A DNA stretch of 6,991 nt, taken from assembly GCA_012032215.1 (NCBI GenBank), contig JAAURO010000088.1, positions 1 through 6,991 of the forward strand. Direction: 5' to 3'. A program made the position numbers and the translations under genes. This stretch comes from Limnobacter sp. Its GTDB lineage: Bacteria > Pseudomonadota > Gammaproteobacteria > Burkholderiales > Burkholderiaceae_B. This document shows positions 1 to 6,261 of the stretch, piece after piece (position 1 is the first letter of the stretch; each line of letters opens with the position of its first letter). The notes beneath the pieces were generated by a model. The model was given only the letters and a program-made list of their open reading frames with translations. It ran no database searches and was not told where the DNA came from.

Positions 1-114
1 GTGTGAATAGCTTTCCAAAAAGAAGCTGGCCCCTGTTCCGCAGCAGAGACATTTTAGCTACTCTACAGCAACAAGCCAAAGCCCCACAGCAAGCCCCCAA
101 AACCGCACAGGAAC
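1..114. other. Unassigned left edge
   Basis: No coding region can be supported here. The reading frame of the downstream transposase remnant is closed by a TAG at 55-57 and a TGA at 4-6. Bases 58-114 translate in that frame to a proline- and lysine-rich string that I cannot match to the transposase helix-turn-helix region. It may be a rearranged or diverged piece of the element's left part. The long ORF on the opposite strand (63-293) has no recognisable features and is treated as a shadow. Confidence 0.4.
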
Positions 115-612
115 AAACGGCATAAGCAACAAAATTCACACCAACGCCTGCACACCACCCTCACACCCGAGGAGGAAGCCCTGGTTGTGTTACTGCGTAC
201 CACCTTGCTGTTGCCCCTGGACGATTTACTGACCGTTACCCGCGAGTTTATCAACCCCAAAACCAGTAGAAGTGCACTGCACCGCCTGCACAATGCTTCA
301 CCTGTTCACATCCAGAAGATACTAACAGACAACGGTACTCAGTTTACCGACCGCTTTACCTGCAGGGAAAAAGTACCTTCTGGAAAACATGTTTTTGATC
401 GGGAATGCGCTGCTTTGCAGATTGAACACCGCTTGATCCTTGCTCGCACCTTTTCCTGCTATACGTTGACCGACTATGGGCTGGTTTACAATCAGAACAT
501 TCCTCAAAAAGCGTTGGGGGATATTTCACCGGTTCAGGCGATGAAGAACTGGCAGGAAGAAAAACCAGAGTTGTTTAAAAAGAGGGTTTATAAACAGGCG
601 GGACTTGACCGT
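115..612 (+). pseudogene. IS481-family transposase remnant, internally deleted
   Basis: This is a broken copy of a DDE transposase (integrase-core, IS481-like), which would normally cut and join the ends of its own insertion sequence. Recognisable blocks in one frame are: a segment reading LHTTLTPEEEALVV then LLLPLDDLLTVTREFINP (about 148-258), typical of the region before the catalytic core; HIQKILTDNGTQFTDRFT (307-360) with the second catalytic Asp at 328-330; FDRECAALQIEHRL (394-435); and a C-terminal YNQNIPQKALGDISPVQAMKNW to KRVYKQAGLD block (487-609). The block with the first catalytic Asp (usually HxDVKYLP) is missing between about 285 and 297. The NGMVERFNGR block with the catalytic Glu is missing between about 435 and 470. 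About 166 codons remain, where intact relatives have roughly 300 or more, and the usual stop after AGLD is gone, so the frame runs on to 828 into unrelated sequence. It cannot encode an active transposase. Family assignment is from remembered motifs; the exact ends and terminal inverted repeats could not be fixed. Confidence 0.8.
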
Positions 613-649
613 TCGGTGTTTTGGGGTGGTTCGTGCAAAGGTCTCAATA

Positions 650-665
650 TGGCATGGGTTTTGCA
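650..665 (+). promoter_or_regulatory. Candidate sigma-54 (-24/-12) promoter for the fliF operon
   Basis: The sequence TGGCATGGGTTTTGCA fits the sigma-54 core consensus TGGCACG-N4-TTGCW with one mismatch (T for C at the sixth base). The GG at 651-652 and the GC at 663-664 are separated by the required 10 bases. Transcription would start near 675-677 and run into fliF with an untranslated leader of about 235 bases. Sigma-54 is known to drive flagellar basal-body genes in several proteobacteria, though FlhDC is the usual master regulator in Burkholderiales. No enhancer-binding site was identified. The element lies just past the transposase remnant, so it may belong to the old insertion or to the native upstream region. 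Confidence 0.5.
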
Positions 666-801
666 GTTCTTTCTTGCCCGGGCACTTGGGGTGTGGCTCC
701 CGGCGATTAAATCGGTGCCCGCCGTCTGGGGCGTCACCTTGCGAAGGGTTAAGGCCGGTTCTGCATGCCGCGACTATTGCATTACTTTTTCAAAAAAAAC
801 C

Positions 802-828
802 TCAAGTTTTAGAATTGGCTGCCGTTAA
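802..828 (+). promoter_or_regulatory. Candidate sigma-28 (FliA) promoter for the fliF operon
   Basis: TCAAGTTT at 802-809, an 11-base spacer, then GCCGTTAA at 821-828. The enteric FliA consensus is TAAAGTTT-N11-GCCGATAA, so this matches 14 of 16 positions with exact spacing. The predicted start is about 7 bases downstream, near 835, giving a leader of roughly 75 bases before fliF. FliA normally drives late flagellar genes (filament, motor, chemotaxis). A FliA-type site before fliF would add late transcription to a middle-class operon. The call rests on motif match only. Confidence 0.55.
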
Positions 829-910
829 CACCCCTTTTTCCCCTTTGCATTGACACCTGCTCAGCCAGAATACGAAGGTCGAGAACAGTTTTAAGTGGGT
901 TTTACCGAGC

Positions 911-2610
911 ATGGCAGACAACGCAGGTGTTATTAACCCGGCAGCGGGAAGCCCTCTTGATGCATTTCAGGAACGGTTCAAGGCGCTGCCCCAAAGGAAC
1001 AAGGTTGCCATTTTGTTTGGCATTCCTTTGCTCATTGGGTTGCTGGTATCGCTTTTGATGTGGGCCAACTCTGCCAGTTACCGAGTGTTGTTTAGCGGCT
1101 TGAACGACAAGGATGGCGGGGAGATTGTGCAGGCACTGGAGCAGCTGAAGGTGCCGTATGAGTTCAATTCAACGGGCACGGCCATTCTGGTGCCTTCCGA
1201 CAAGGTGTACGACACCCGGCTTACCCTGGCCAGTCAGGGGCTTCCCAAAGGAAGTGTCAGTGGCTTTGAGGCCATGGACAATCAGGCTTTGGGTGTGACG
1301 CAGTTTCAGGAACAGGTGAATTACCAGCGTGCGCTGGAGGGCGAGCTGACGCGGTCGATTCAATCGCTGGCGGCTGTGTCTGCGGCGCGGGTGCATTTGG
1401 CTATTCCCAAGCCTTCGATTTTTATTCGCGAGAAGCAAAGCCCTTCGGCTTCGGTGGTGCTTACTTTGTATGGTGGGCGCGGTCTGGCGAGCCAGCAAAT
1501 CAGTGGCATTGTGCATTTGGTGGCCTCTAGCCTGCCGGGCATGCTGCCGGAAATGTAAGCATTGTAGACCAGACGGGCCGTTTGTTGACCGACAGCAGCA
1601 AAGTGGAAGCGGGACTGAACCCTACGCAGCTGGCCTATACCGCGACGGTGGAAGACAATCTGTCTGGCCGCATTCTGGAAATTCTAAGCCCGGTATTTGG
1701 CCGCGAAAATGTACGCGCCACCGTCACTGCGGACATGAGTTATGCCATGTCTGAACGCACCGATGAGTTCTACAAGCCCAATGGCGACAATGCACAGGCA
1801 ACCATCCGTAGCCAGCAAACCAATGAATCGCGCGAAGGCGATGTGTCGTCCCCCAACGGCATACCGGGTGTGTTGTCTAACACGCCACCGGGCCAGTCAA
1901 CAGCGCCTGCCGTAGACAATGGGCAAACCGGTTTAAACAATCAAACCAGCGCAGCCAATACAAATGCCAACGGCAGCCTGCGCCGCGATTCCACCGTGAA
2001 TTACGAAGTAGACAAAACCATACAGCACACCAGGGAACAGGTGGGCAAGCTGCAAAGAATTTCTGCCGCCGTGGTGGTGAACCACAAGACCATCACGGAC
2101 AACAATGGCGAGGCTCGCCAGGTACCCCTGACACAGGAAGAAATGACCCAGGTGGATCAGCTGGTGCGGCAGGCCATTGGGTTTAATGCCGACCGGGGAG
2201 ACCAGGTGAATGTGGTGAACCAGAAGTTTGCCGAGGCCGAGCAGTACGATCCGGCCCTGTGGGAGCAACCTGAGGCAATTGATCTGGTGAAATCGCTTGG
2301 GTTGCCGATTGGCGTAGCACTGGTGGCAGCCATTCTGGTGTTTGGTTTGTTTAAGCCCATGCTCAAACCCCTGCAAAACGATGCGTTTGACAGTGACCAC
2401 GAGCTGCTTCCTAAACGCGTGCCGCTGTTGCCGAACGAAATGGGCAACGATGTAGAGCTGTTGGAGCAATTGGAGCGTGAAGGCAGTCTGCCCGGCAATT
2501 CGCCCAAACAAGTGAAGCTGGAGCGCCTGCGCCAGTTGGCCAAGGATCACCCGCAGATTGTGGCCAACATTGTGAAAAACTGGGTCAATGGCGAAGCGAA
2601 AAATGCGTAA
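911..2610 (+). CDS. fliF: Flagellar MS-ring protein FliF (one frame break at ~1551)
   Basis: FliF oligomerises in the inner membrane to form the MS ring, the base on which the rotor, rod and export gate assemble. The first part (911-1558) has a short cytoplasmic N-terminus, a first membrane segment at about residues 32-52, and the periplasmic ring-building region with YRVLFSGLNDKDGGEIVQAL and the ARVHLAIPKPSIF block. The frame then breaks at an A-run (1551-1553). Adding one A changes LPEM-stop to LPENVSIVDQTGRLLTD, the expected family sequence, and joins it to the rest ending at 2610. The restored product has 566 residues, close to the usual 550-570. A Ser/Asn/Gln/Thr-rich loop near residues 285-360 precedes RRDSTVNYEVDKT. 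The second membrane segment is about residues 464-486, and the C-terminal tail with LRQLAKDHPQIVANIVKNWV is the FliG-binding end. ATG 911 is the only start in an upstream frame that is open back to 851-853 (TGA); its ribosome binding site is weak. Function is certain; whether the gene is intact in the cell is not. Confidence 0.96.
1551..1553 (+). other. fliF: Frameshift in fliF (lost A)
   Basis: The codons CCG GAA ATG TAA end the first frame at a stop (1556-1558). With one extra A in the AAA run the reading becomes CCG GAA AAT GTA AGC ATT, giving PENVSI as in intact FliF proteins. The downstream frame is then open to 2610. The break falls after residue 214, in the middle of the periplasmic domain, so the unrestored product would lack the second membrane segment and the FliG-binding tail. 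Confidence 0.93.
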
Positions 2611-2637
2611 CTGCAGGTATTGACAGGGAACAACACC

Positions 2638-3644
2638 ATGGCGACTTCTGACAACAGTTCGGGCCTTGAAAAAGTGCCATTTTGCTGCTGAGTTTGGGCG
2701 AGGAAGAGGCTTCGGAGGTATTTAAGTACCTTGGACCCAAGGAGGTGCAGAAAATCGGGTCGGAAATGTCGCGTGTGAAAGATGTTTCCAAAGAGCGAAT
2801 TGAAGCGATTGCGACTGAGCTGATAGACACGGCAGAGCAATCCACCACTTTGGGGCTGGATTCCGACAATTACATCCGCTCGGTGCTCACTCGTGCATTG
2901 GGCGATGACAAAGCCGGGTTTTTGCTGGATCGCATTTTGCAAGGCAGCGACACCTCGGGCATTGAAGGCTTGAAGTGGATGGACCCCGGCACGATCGCCG
3001 AGCTGATTAAAAACGAGCACCCGCAAATTATTGCCACTATTCTGGTGCACCTGGAGCGCGATTTGTCTGCCGCTATTTTGAATCTGTTTGCAGAGCGCCT
3101 GCGTTCAGATGTGATTTTGCGCATAGCCACACTGGAAGGCATTCAGCCCAATGCGCTGGCAGAGTTAAACGATGTATTGGCCAAGGTGCTAAGCGGCGGT
3201 GAGAAGCTGAAAAAGACCACGCTCGGTGGCATTCGCACTGCAGCGGAAATTCTGAACTTTGTGGGCGGTAATACCGAAAAAATGGTGCTTGATGACATTC
3301 GCGAACAGGATTCTGAACTAAGCCAGCGCATTCAGGATGAAATGTTTACCTTCGACAACATGCTGGACCTGGAAGACCGCGCCATACAAACCGTGTTGCG
3401 CGATGTGCAGACCGACCGCCTGGTGATTGCCATGAAAGGTGCTGACGAGGCGATTCGCGAGAAAATCTTCAAAAACATGTCCAACCGGGCTGCCGATTCT
3501 TTGCGCGAGGACCTGGAAAGCCGCGGCCCTGTGCGTTTGTCGGAAGTGGAAGCGGCGCAAAAAGAAGTGTTGAAGGTGGTAAGACGCTTGGCCGATGAGG
3601 GACAAATCATGCTGGGTGGAGGAGGTGAAGATGCCTTTGTCTAA
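2638..3644 (+). CDS. fliG: Flagellar motor switch protein FliG (one frame break at ~2671)
   Basis: FliG forms the top of the C-ring switch complex. It binds FliF through its N-terminus and takes torque from the MotA stator through its C-terminal domain. The true start is ATG 2638, preceded by AGGGAA at 2625-2630. The opening codons read MATSDNSSGLEK, then the frame breaks in a five-A run, and adding one A gives EKSAILLLSLGEEEASEVFKYLGPKEV as expected. The restored length is 335 residues against 331 in E. coli. The EHPQ motif of the middle domain is at residues 127-130. The C-terminal charged residues used in torque generation are kept: Lys267 (MKG), Arg284 (NRAAD), Glu291-Asp292 (LREDL, where E. 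coli has Asp-Asp) and Arg300 (GPVR). The protein ends GGGGEDAFV, much like the E. coli end. It lies 27 bases after fliF, and its last codons overlap fliH by 14 bases. Confidence 0.97.
2669..2673 (+). other. fliG: Frameshift in fliG (lost A)
   Basis: From ATG 2638 the frame reaches a TGA at 2689-2691 after only 17 codons. Restoring one A in the five-A run gives GAA AAA AGT GCC ATT TTG, or EKSAIL, the conserved start of the FliG N-terminal domain, and joins it to the long frame ending at 3644. A gene caller would otherwise begin FliG at the internal TTG 2682, which lacks a ribosome binding site. Confidence 0.93.
3620..3627 (+). promoter_or_regulatory. fliH: Strong ribosome binding site for fliH
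   Basis: AGGAGGTG lies just before ATG 3631, with five bases between GGAGG and the start codon. It decides the fliH start, because the frame is open upstream to at least 3595 and another ATG there would make a longer product. It sits inside the 3' end of fliG, so ribosomes finishing fliG pass over it. Confidence 0.85.
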
Positions 3645-4427
3645 CCGGATTATTCGTGGCGAAAGGGCTGAAGAGTTTTCTGCATGGGATTTAAAAACCA
3701 TAGGGGCTTCCTATAGCAGCCGCGTTGAAAGGCTGTTTAGTGACGTGGGCGCCTTGCGAAACAGGCCGCCTGTGCCTTACGAGGACACACTGACAGAAGC
3801 CGAATTGCGGCTGTATCGCTGGGAGCAGCAACTCAAGCAACGCGAGGCCAGTATTACAGCTCTTGAAGAAGCAACCCGACAGGCCGCCACCGAGGCAGGC
3901 CAGCACCAGGGTTACCAAACGGGTTGGGAAGCAGCGCAAACCGAGCGTGTACAGCTGGTGGAAGCCTGCGAAACGCTGAAATCGGAGTTTGAAGGATTTA
4001 AAGCACAATTGGCTGGCAAGGTTTTAAACCTGGCGGTGCGTGTGGCCCGCAAGGTGCTGCTGGACACGGTGCAGGCCGCCCCTGAACAGGCGGGCCTGGC
4101 TTTGCGGCAACTGATGCACGACATGCCTTTTTGGCCCCGGAACACCTCACACTGGTTGCCAACCGCCAAACACTCAATGCGATTAAAGCGCATTTTGGCG
4201 ATTCCAATGAACTGGCAGGTTTGCGCACCCAGGAAAACAAGCAGCTTGCCGAAGGCGGGTTTGTGCTGAAGCATCCTGAAGGCGAAACCGATGTAAGCCT
4301 GGAAAACCGCTGGGCACGCGCGCTGGACATGCTGGGAAAAAATCTGCCTTTAACCGAGCCAGAAAACACAGCCACACCGGGCTCGGACAAGCTTGATTCC
4401 ACAGAAGAAGGGCCTTCCGATGAGTGA
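3631..4427 (+). CDS. fliH: Flagellar export stator/regulator FliH (one frame break at ~4130)
   Basis: FliH dimers bind the ATPase FliI, restrain its activity and anchor it at the C-ring and export gate. The start MPLSNRIIRGE follows a strong ribosome binding site. A charged helical region (EAELRLYRWEQQLKQREASITALEEA) leads into a GxxxGxxxG helix-packing motif at residues 90-98 (Gly90, Gly94, Gly98), a hallmark of FliH. Next come the VLNLAVRVARKVLLDTV segment and a C-terminal domain containing LAEGGFVLKHPEGETDVSLENRW. The frame breaks at a T-run near 4128-4132. One added T gives MPFLAPEHLTLVANRQTL and joins the two parts. The restored length is 265 residues, somewhat longer than the ~235 in enterics; the excess includes an acidic tail ([23 protein letters not shown] in outline). 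It overlaps fliG by 14 bases and fliI by 8. Without restoration the FliI-binding C-terminal domain would be lost. Confidence 0.92.
4128..4132 (+). other. fliH: Frameshift in fliH (lost T)
   Basis: The upstream frame runs on as PFWPRNTSHWLPTAK to a stop at 4267-4269, which is unlike FliH. One more T in the five-T run gives CCT TTT TTG GCC CCG GAA, or PFLAPE, followed by the recognisable FliH C-terminal domain to 4427. Confidence 0.9.
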
Positions 4428-5821
4428 CCTGTTGCATTGGCTGGATGAATGCGGCGCCCTTGCTGAACAGGCGCACCCGGTGGAACACGTAGGCAAGCTG
4501 GTGCGCGTAGCGGGCCTGGTGATGGAAGCCGTGGGGCTTAAGCTGCCCGTGGGTAGCGTCTGCACGGTTAAACAACCCGGCACACCCACCCTGGAAGCCG
4601 AAGTGGTGGGCTTTGGCAACAACAAACTGTTTTAATGCCCAGCACAGACGTGCACGGCATGACACCAGGCGCAAAAGTGTACCCGCAAGAGCCACCCGCC
4701 ATTACGCCTCATTTGGGCAAAAAAGCCCATGCCTGGAACCGCCCTGAAGACAAAACCAAGCACCTGCCTGTGGGGGATGATTTGCTGGGCCGCGTACTGG
4801 ATGCCAACGGCAAACCGCTGGATGAATTCGGCGAACCGCATATTCACAGGCGCATGCCCTTGGGATCTCGGCCTATTAACCCACTGGAACGCGACCCCAT
4901 TTCGCAACCATTGGATGTGGGGGTTCGGGCCATTAACGCCATGTTGACCGTGGGAAAGGGCCAGCGGATTGGCTTGTTCGCAGGTTCGGGCGTAGGTAAA
5001 TCGGTGTTGCTGGGCATGATGGCCCGTTACACCAAAGCCGACCGGGTGGTGGTGGGCCTGATTGGCGAACGAGGCCGCGAAGTCAAAGAGTTTATTGATC
5101 ACAGCCTGGGGCCAGAAGGGTTAGCCCGTTCGGTGGTGATTGCAGCCCCGGCGGATGTAAGCCCCCTACTCCGCCTTCAAGGCGCTGCCTACACCCATGT
5201 GGTGGCTGAATACTTTCGCGATCAGGGGCACAATGTTCTGATGATCATGGATTCTTTGACGCGCTATGCCATGGCACAGCGCGAAATTGCACTGGCGATT
5301 GGTGAGCCACCTGCTACCAAGGGCTATCCGCCCTCGGTATTTGCCAAGCTGCCTGCACTGGTAGAACGTGCGGGCAATGGCAAAAGGGTGGCGGCAGCAT
5401 TACGGCCTTTTACACGGTGCTGACCGAAGGCGATGACCAGCAAGACCCAATTGCAGATTCGGCACGCGCCATTCTGGACGGGCATATTGTGTTGTCGCGC
5501 CAACTGGCAGAGTCGGGCCACTACCCGGCCATTGATGTGGAGCAATCGATTTCGCGCGCCATGCACAACATTGTGCCTGAAGCACACTTGAATGCCGCGC
5601 GCAAGGTGAAGGCCAGTTTTTCGCTGGTTCGCCGCAACCGCGATTTGATTACAGTGGGCGCGTATGCACCAGGAGCCGATTTGAAGCTGGACAAGGCCCT
5701 GGAGCAGTACCCCACGATTGAGGAATTTTTGCAACAGGGCATGCAGGAAAGTGCAGATTTTCAACACTCGCTGAAAATGCTGAAAGAACTCAGCCCTGAA
5801 AGCTTTGGAGGCCAGGCATGA
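4420..5821 (+). CDS. fliI: Flagellar export ATPase FliI (two frame breaks, ~4631 and ~5385)
   Basis: FliI is the hexameric ATPase of the flagellar type III export apparatus and is related to the F1 beta subunit. It hydrolyses ATP to help unfold and load export substrates at the cytoplasmic face. ATG 4420 has AAGGG at 4408-4412. The N-terminal part (4420-4635) ends in a false stop. With one T added it reads [21 protein letters not shown], and with a second base restored near 5385 it reads GNGK-(K/R)[17 protein letters not shown]. The restored product is 467 residues against 457 in E. coli. Visible motifs are Walker A AGSGVGKS (4980-5003, Lys194), [13 protein letters not shown] with the catalytic-site Glu (5055-5090), Walker B VLMIMD (5235-5252), and the [34 protein letters not shown] block, nearly identical to enteric FliI. 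A linker of about 20 extra residues before [13 protein letters not shown] resembles what I recall from Burkholderiales FliI. It overlaps fliH by 8 bases and fliJ by 4 (ATGA). Confidence 0.97.
4630..4633 (+). other. fliI: First frameshift in fliI (lost T)
   Basis: CTG TTT TAA stops the N-terminal frame after 71 codons. With five Ts instead of four it becomes CTG TTT TTA ATG CCC, or LFLMP, matching the conserved LFLMP segment of FliI. As written, the stop at 4633-4635 and an in-frame ATG at 4635-4637 share a base (TAATG), so reinitiation could in principle produce the rest of the protein. Confidence 0.92.
5382..5388 (+). other. fliI: Second frameshift in fliI (lost A or G)
   Basis: The frame reads GGC AAA AGG GTG GCG GCA and ends at a TGA (5421-5423) after [12 protein letters not shown], which is foreign to FliI. 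One extra A or G in the AAAAGGG stretch gives GNGK, then Lys or Arg, then [21 protein letters not shown], as in FliI proteins generally, and continues to 5821. Which of the two bases is missing cannot be told from the sequence. Confidence 0.92.
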
Positions 5822-6261
5822 ACGCCATCGACATTCTTCTGGAAAAGGCCGAAGAACACGCAGTGGACGCGGGTAAAACCCTGGCCCGCACCCGCCAGAA
5901 GCTGGCGCAGGCCAAAGACAAGCTGGCCATGTTGCAAAGCTATCAGCAAGAGTGCCAGGCCAATATGCACGCTATTGCAGTGCAGGGCGTTTCAGGGTTT
6001 CAGTTGCGCAACCAGAATGCTTTTGGCGGGAAAATTGAAATGGCCGTGCAGCAACAAACAAGAGAACTGGAATTTCTGGAAAGAACCCAGGCGCATCAGC
6101 TAGGCGTGTGGCAAGCCGCCATGGTAGAGCAGAAAAAATTTGAAGCACTGAAAGAACGCGCCCGGCAAAAAGCCATGCAGCTTGCCGAAAAACGCGAACA
6201 AAAAATGAACGACGAATACGCAGCCCGCATTGCGCGGGTTAACGCCGGAGAAATTTCATGA
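5818..6261 (+). CDS. fliJ: Flagellar export protein FliJ
   Basis: FliJ is a small coiled-coil protein that inserts into the FliI hexamer like the gamma stalk of F1, links the ATPase to the FlhA export gate and escorts substrate chaperones. The product has 147 residues, the usual length (E. coli 147), and is almost wholly helical and charged. It carries long Gln/Glu/Lys/Arg/Ala-rich stretches (about residues 15-50 and 68-140) and the C-terminal [13 protein letters not shown] end. The start ATG 5818 overlaps the fliI stop in an ATGA and is preceded by GGAGG at 5807-5811. The stop overlaps the fliK start in a second ATGA, so translation of all three is probably coupled. The frame is intact, unlike its four upstream neighbours. 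FliJ is poorly conserved in sequence; length, helicity and position between fliI and fliK carry the call. Confidence 0.93.
   Translation: MNAIDILLEKAEEHAVDAGKTLARTRQKLAQAKDKLAMLQSYQQECQANMHAIAVQGVSGFQLRNQNAFGGKIEMAVQQQTRELEFLERTQAHQLGVWQAAMVEQKKFEALKERARQKAMQLAEKREQKMNDEYAARIARVNAGEIS

Larger units (their letters stand above)
613..910 (+). promoter_or_regulatory. Gene-free leader upstream of fliF
   Basis: This 298-base stretch between the transposase remnant and fliF contains no supportable gene. It carries two promoter-like elements pointing towards fliF (entered separately) and two short perfect palindromes, TGCCCGGGCA at 675-684 and CGATTAAATCG at 704-714. It also has a T5-C-A8 tract at 786-799, just upstream of the second promoter. 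No obvious FlhDC-type box (AAATARCG half sites) and no clear intrinsic terminator was seen by eye. An ORF at 605-853 and the 3' part of the transposase frame up to 828 cross this region, but both lack family resemblance. Confidence 0.6.

Noticed and set aside
613..828. C-terminal extension of the transposase frame
   Set aside because: Intact family members end right after the AGLD segment. The translated tail has no family resemblance and looks like read-through into non-coding DNA.
605..853. Open frame of 82 codons overlapping the leader
   Set aside because: It has no recognisable domain or ribosome binding site, it overlaps the transposase end, and it covers both promoter-like elements.
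1470..1754. 94-codon same-strand frame bridging the fliF break
   Set aside because: It is in neither of the two fliF frames, shows no family similarity and is a shadow of the region around the break.
1933..2550. 205-codon opposite-strand frame inside fliF
   Set aside because: It lies wholly inside the well-supported fliF coding sequence and shows only low-quality, His/Leu-rich composition.
2669..4633. Programmed ribosomal frameshifting as the explanation for the breaks in fliG, fliH and fliI
   Set aside because: None of the sites has a proper slippery heptamer in the zero frame that would allow both tRNAs to re-pair. These genes are not known to use frameshifting, and five unrelated sites in a row make a shared programmed mechanism unlikely.
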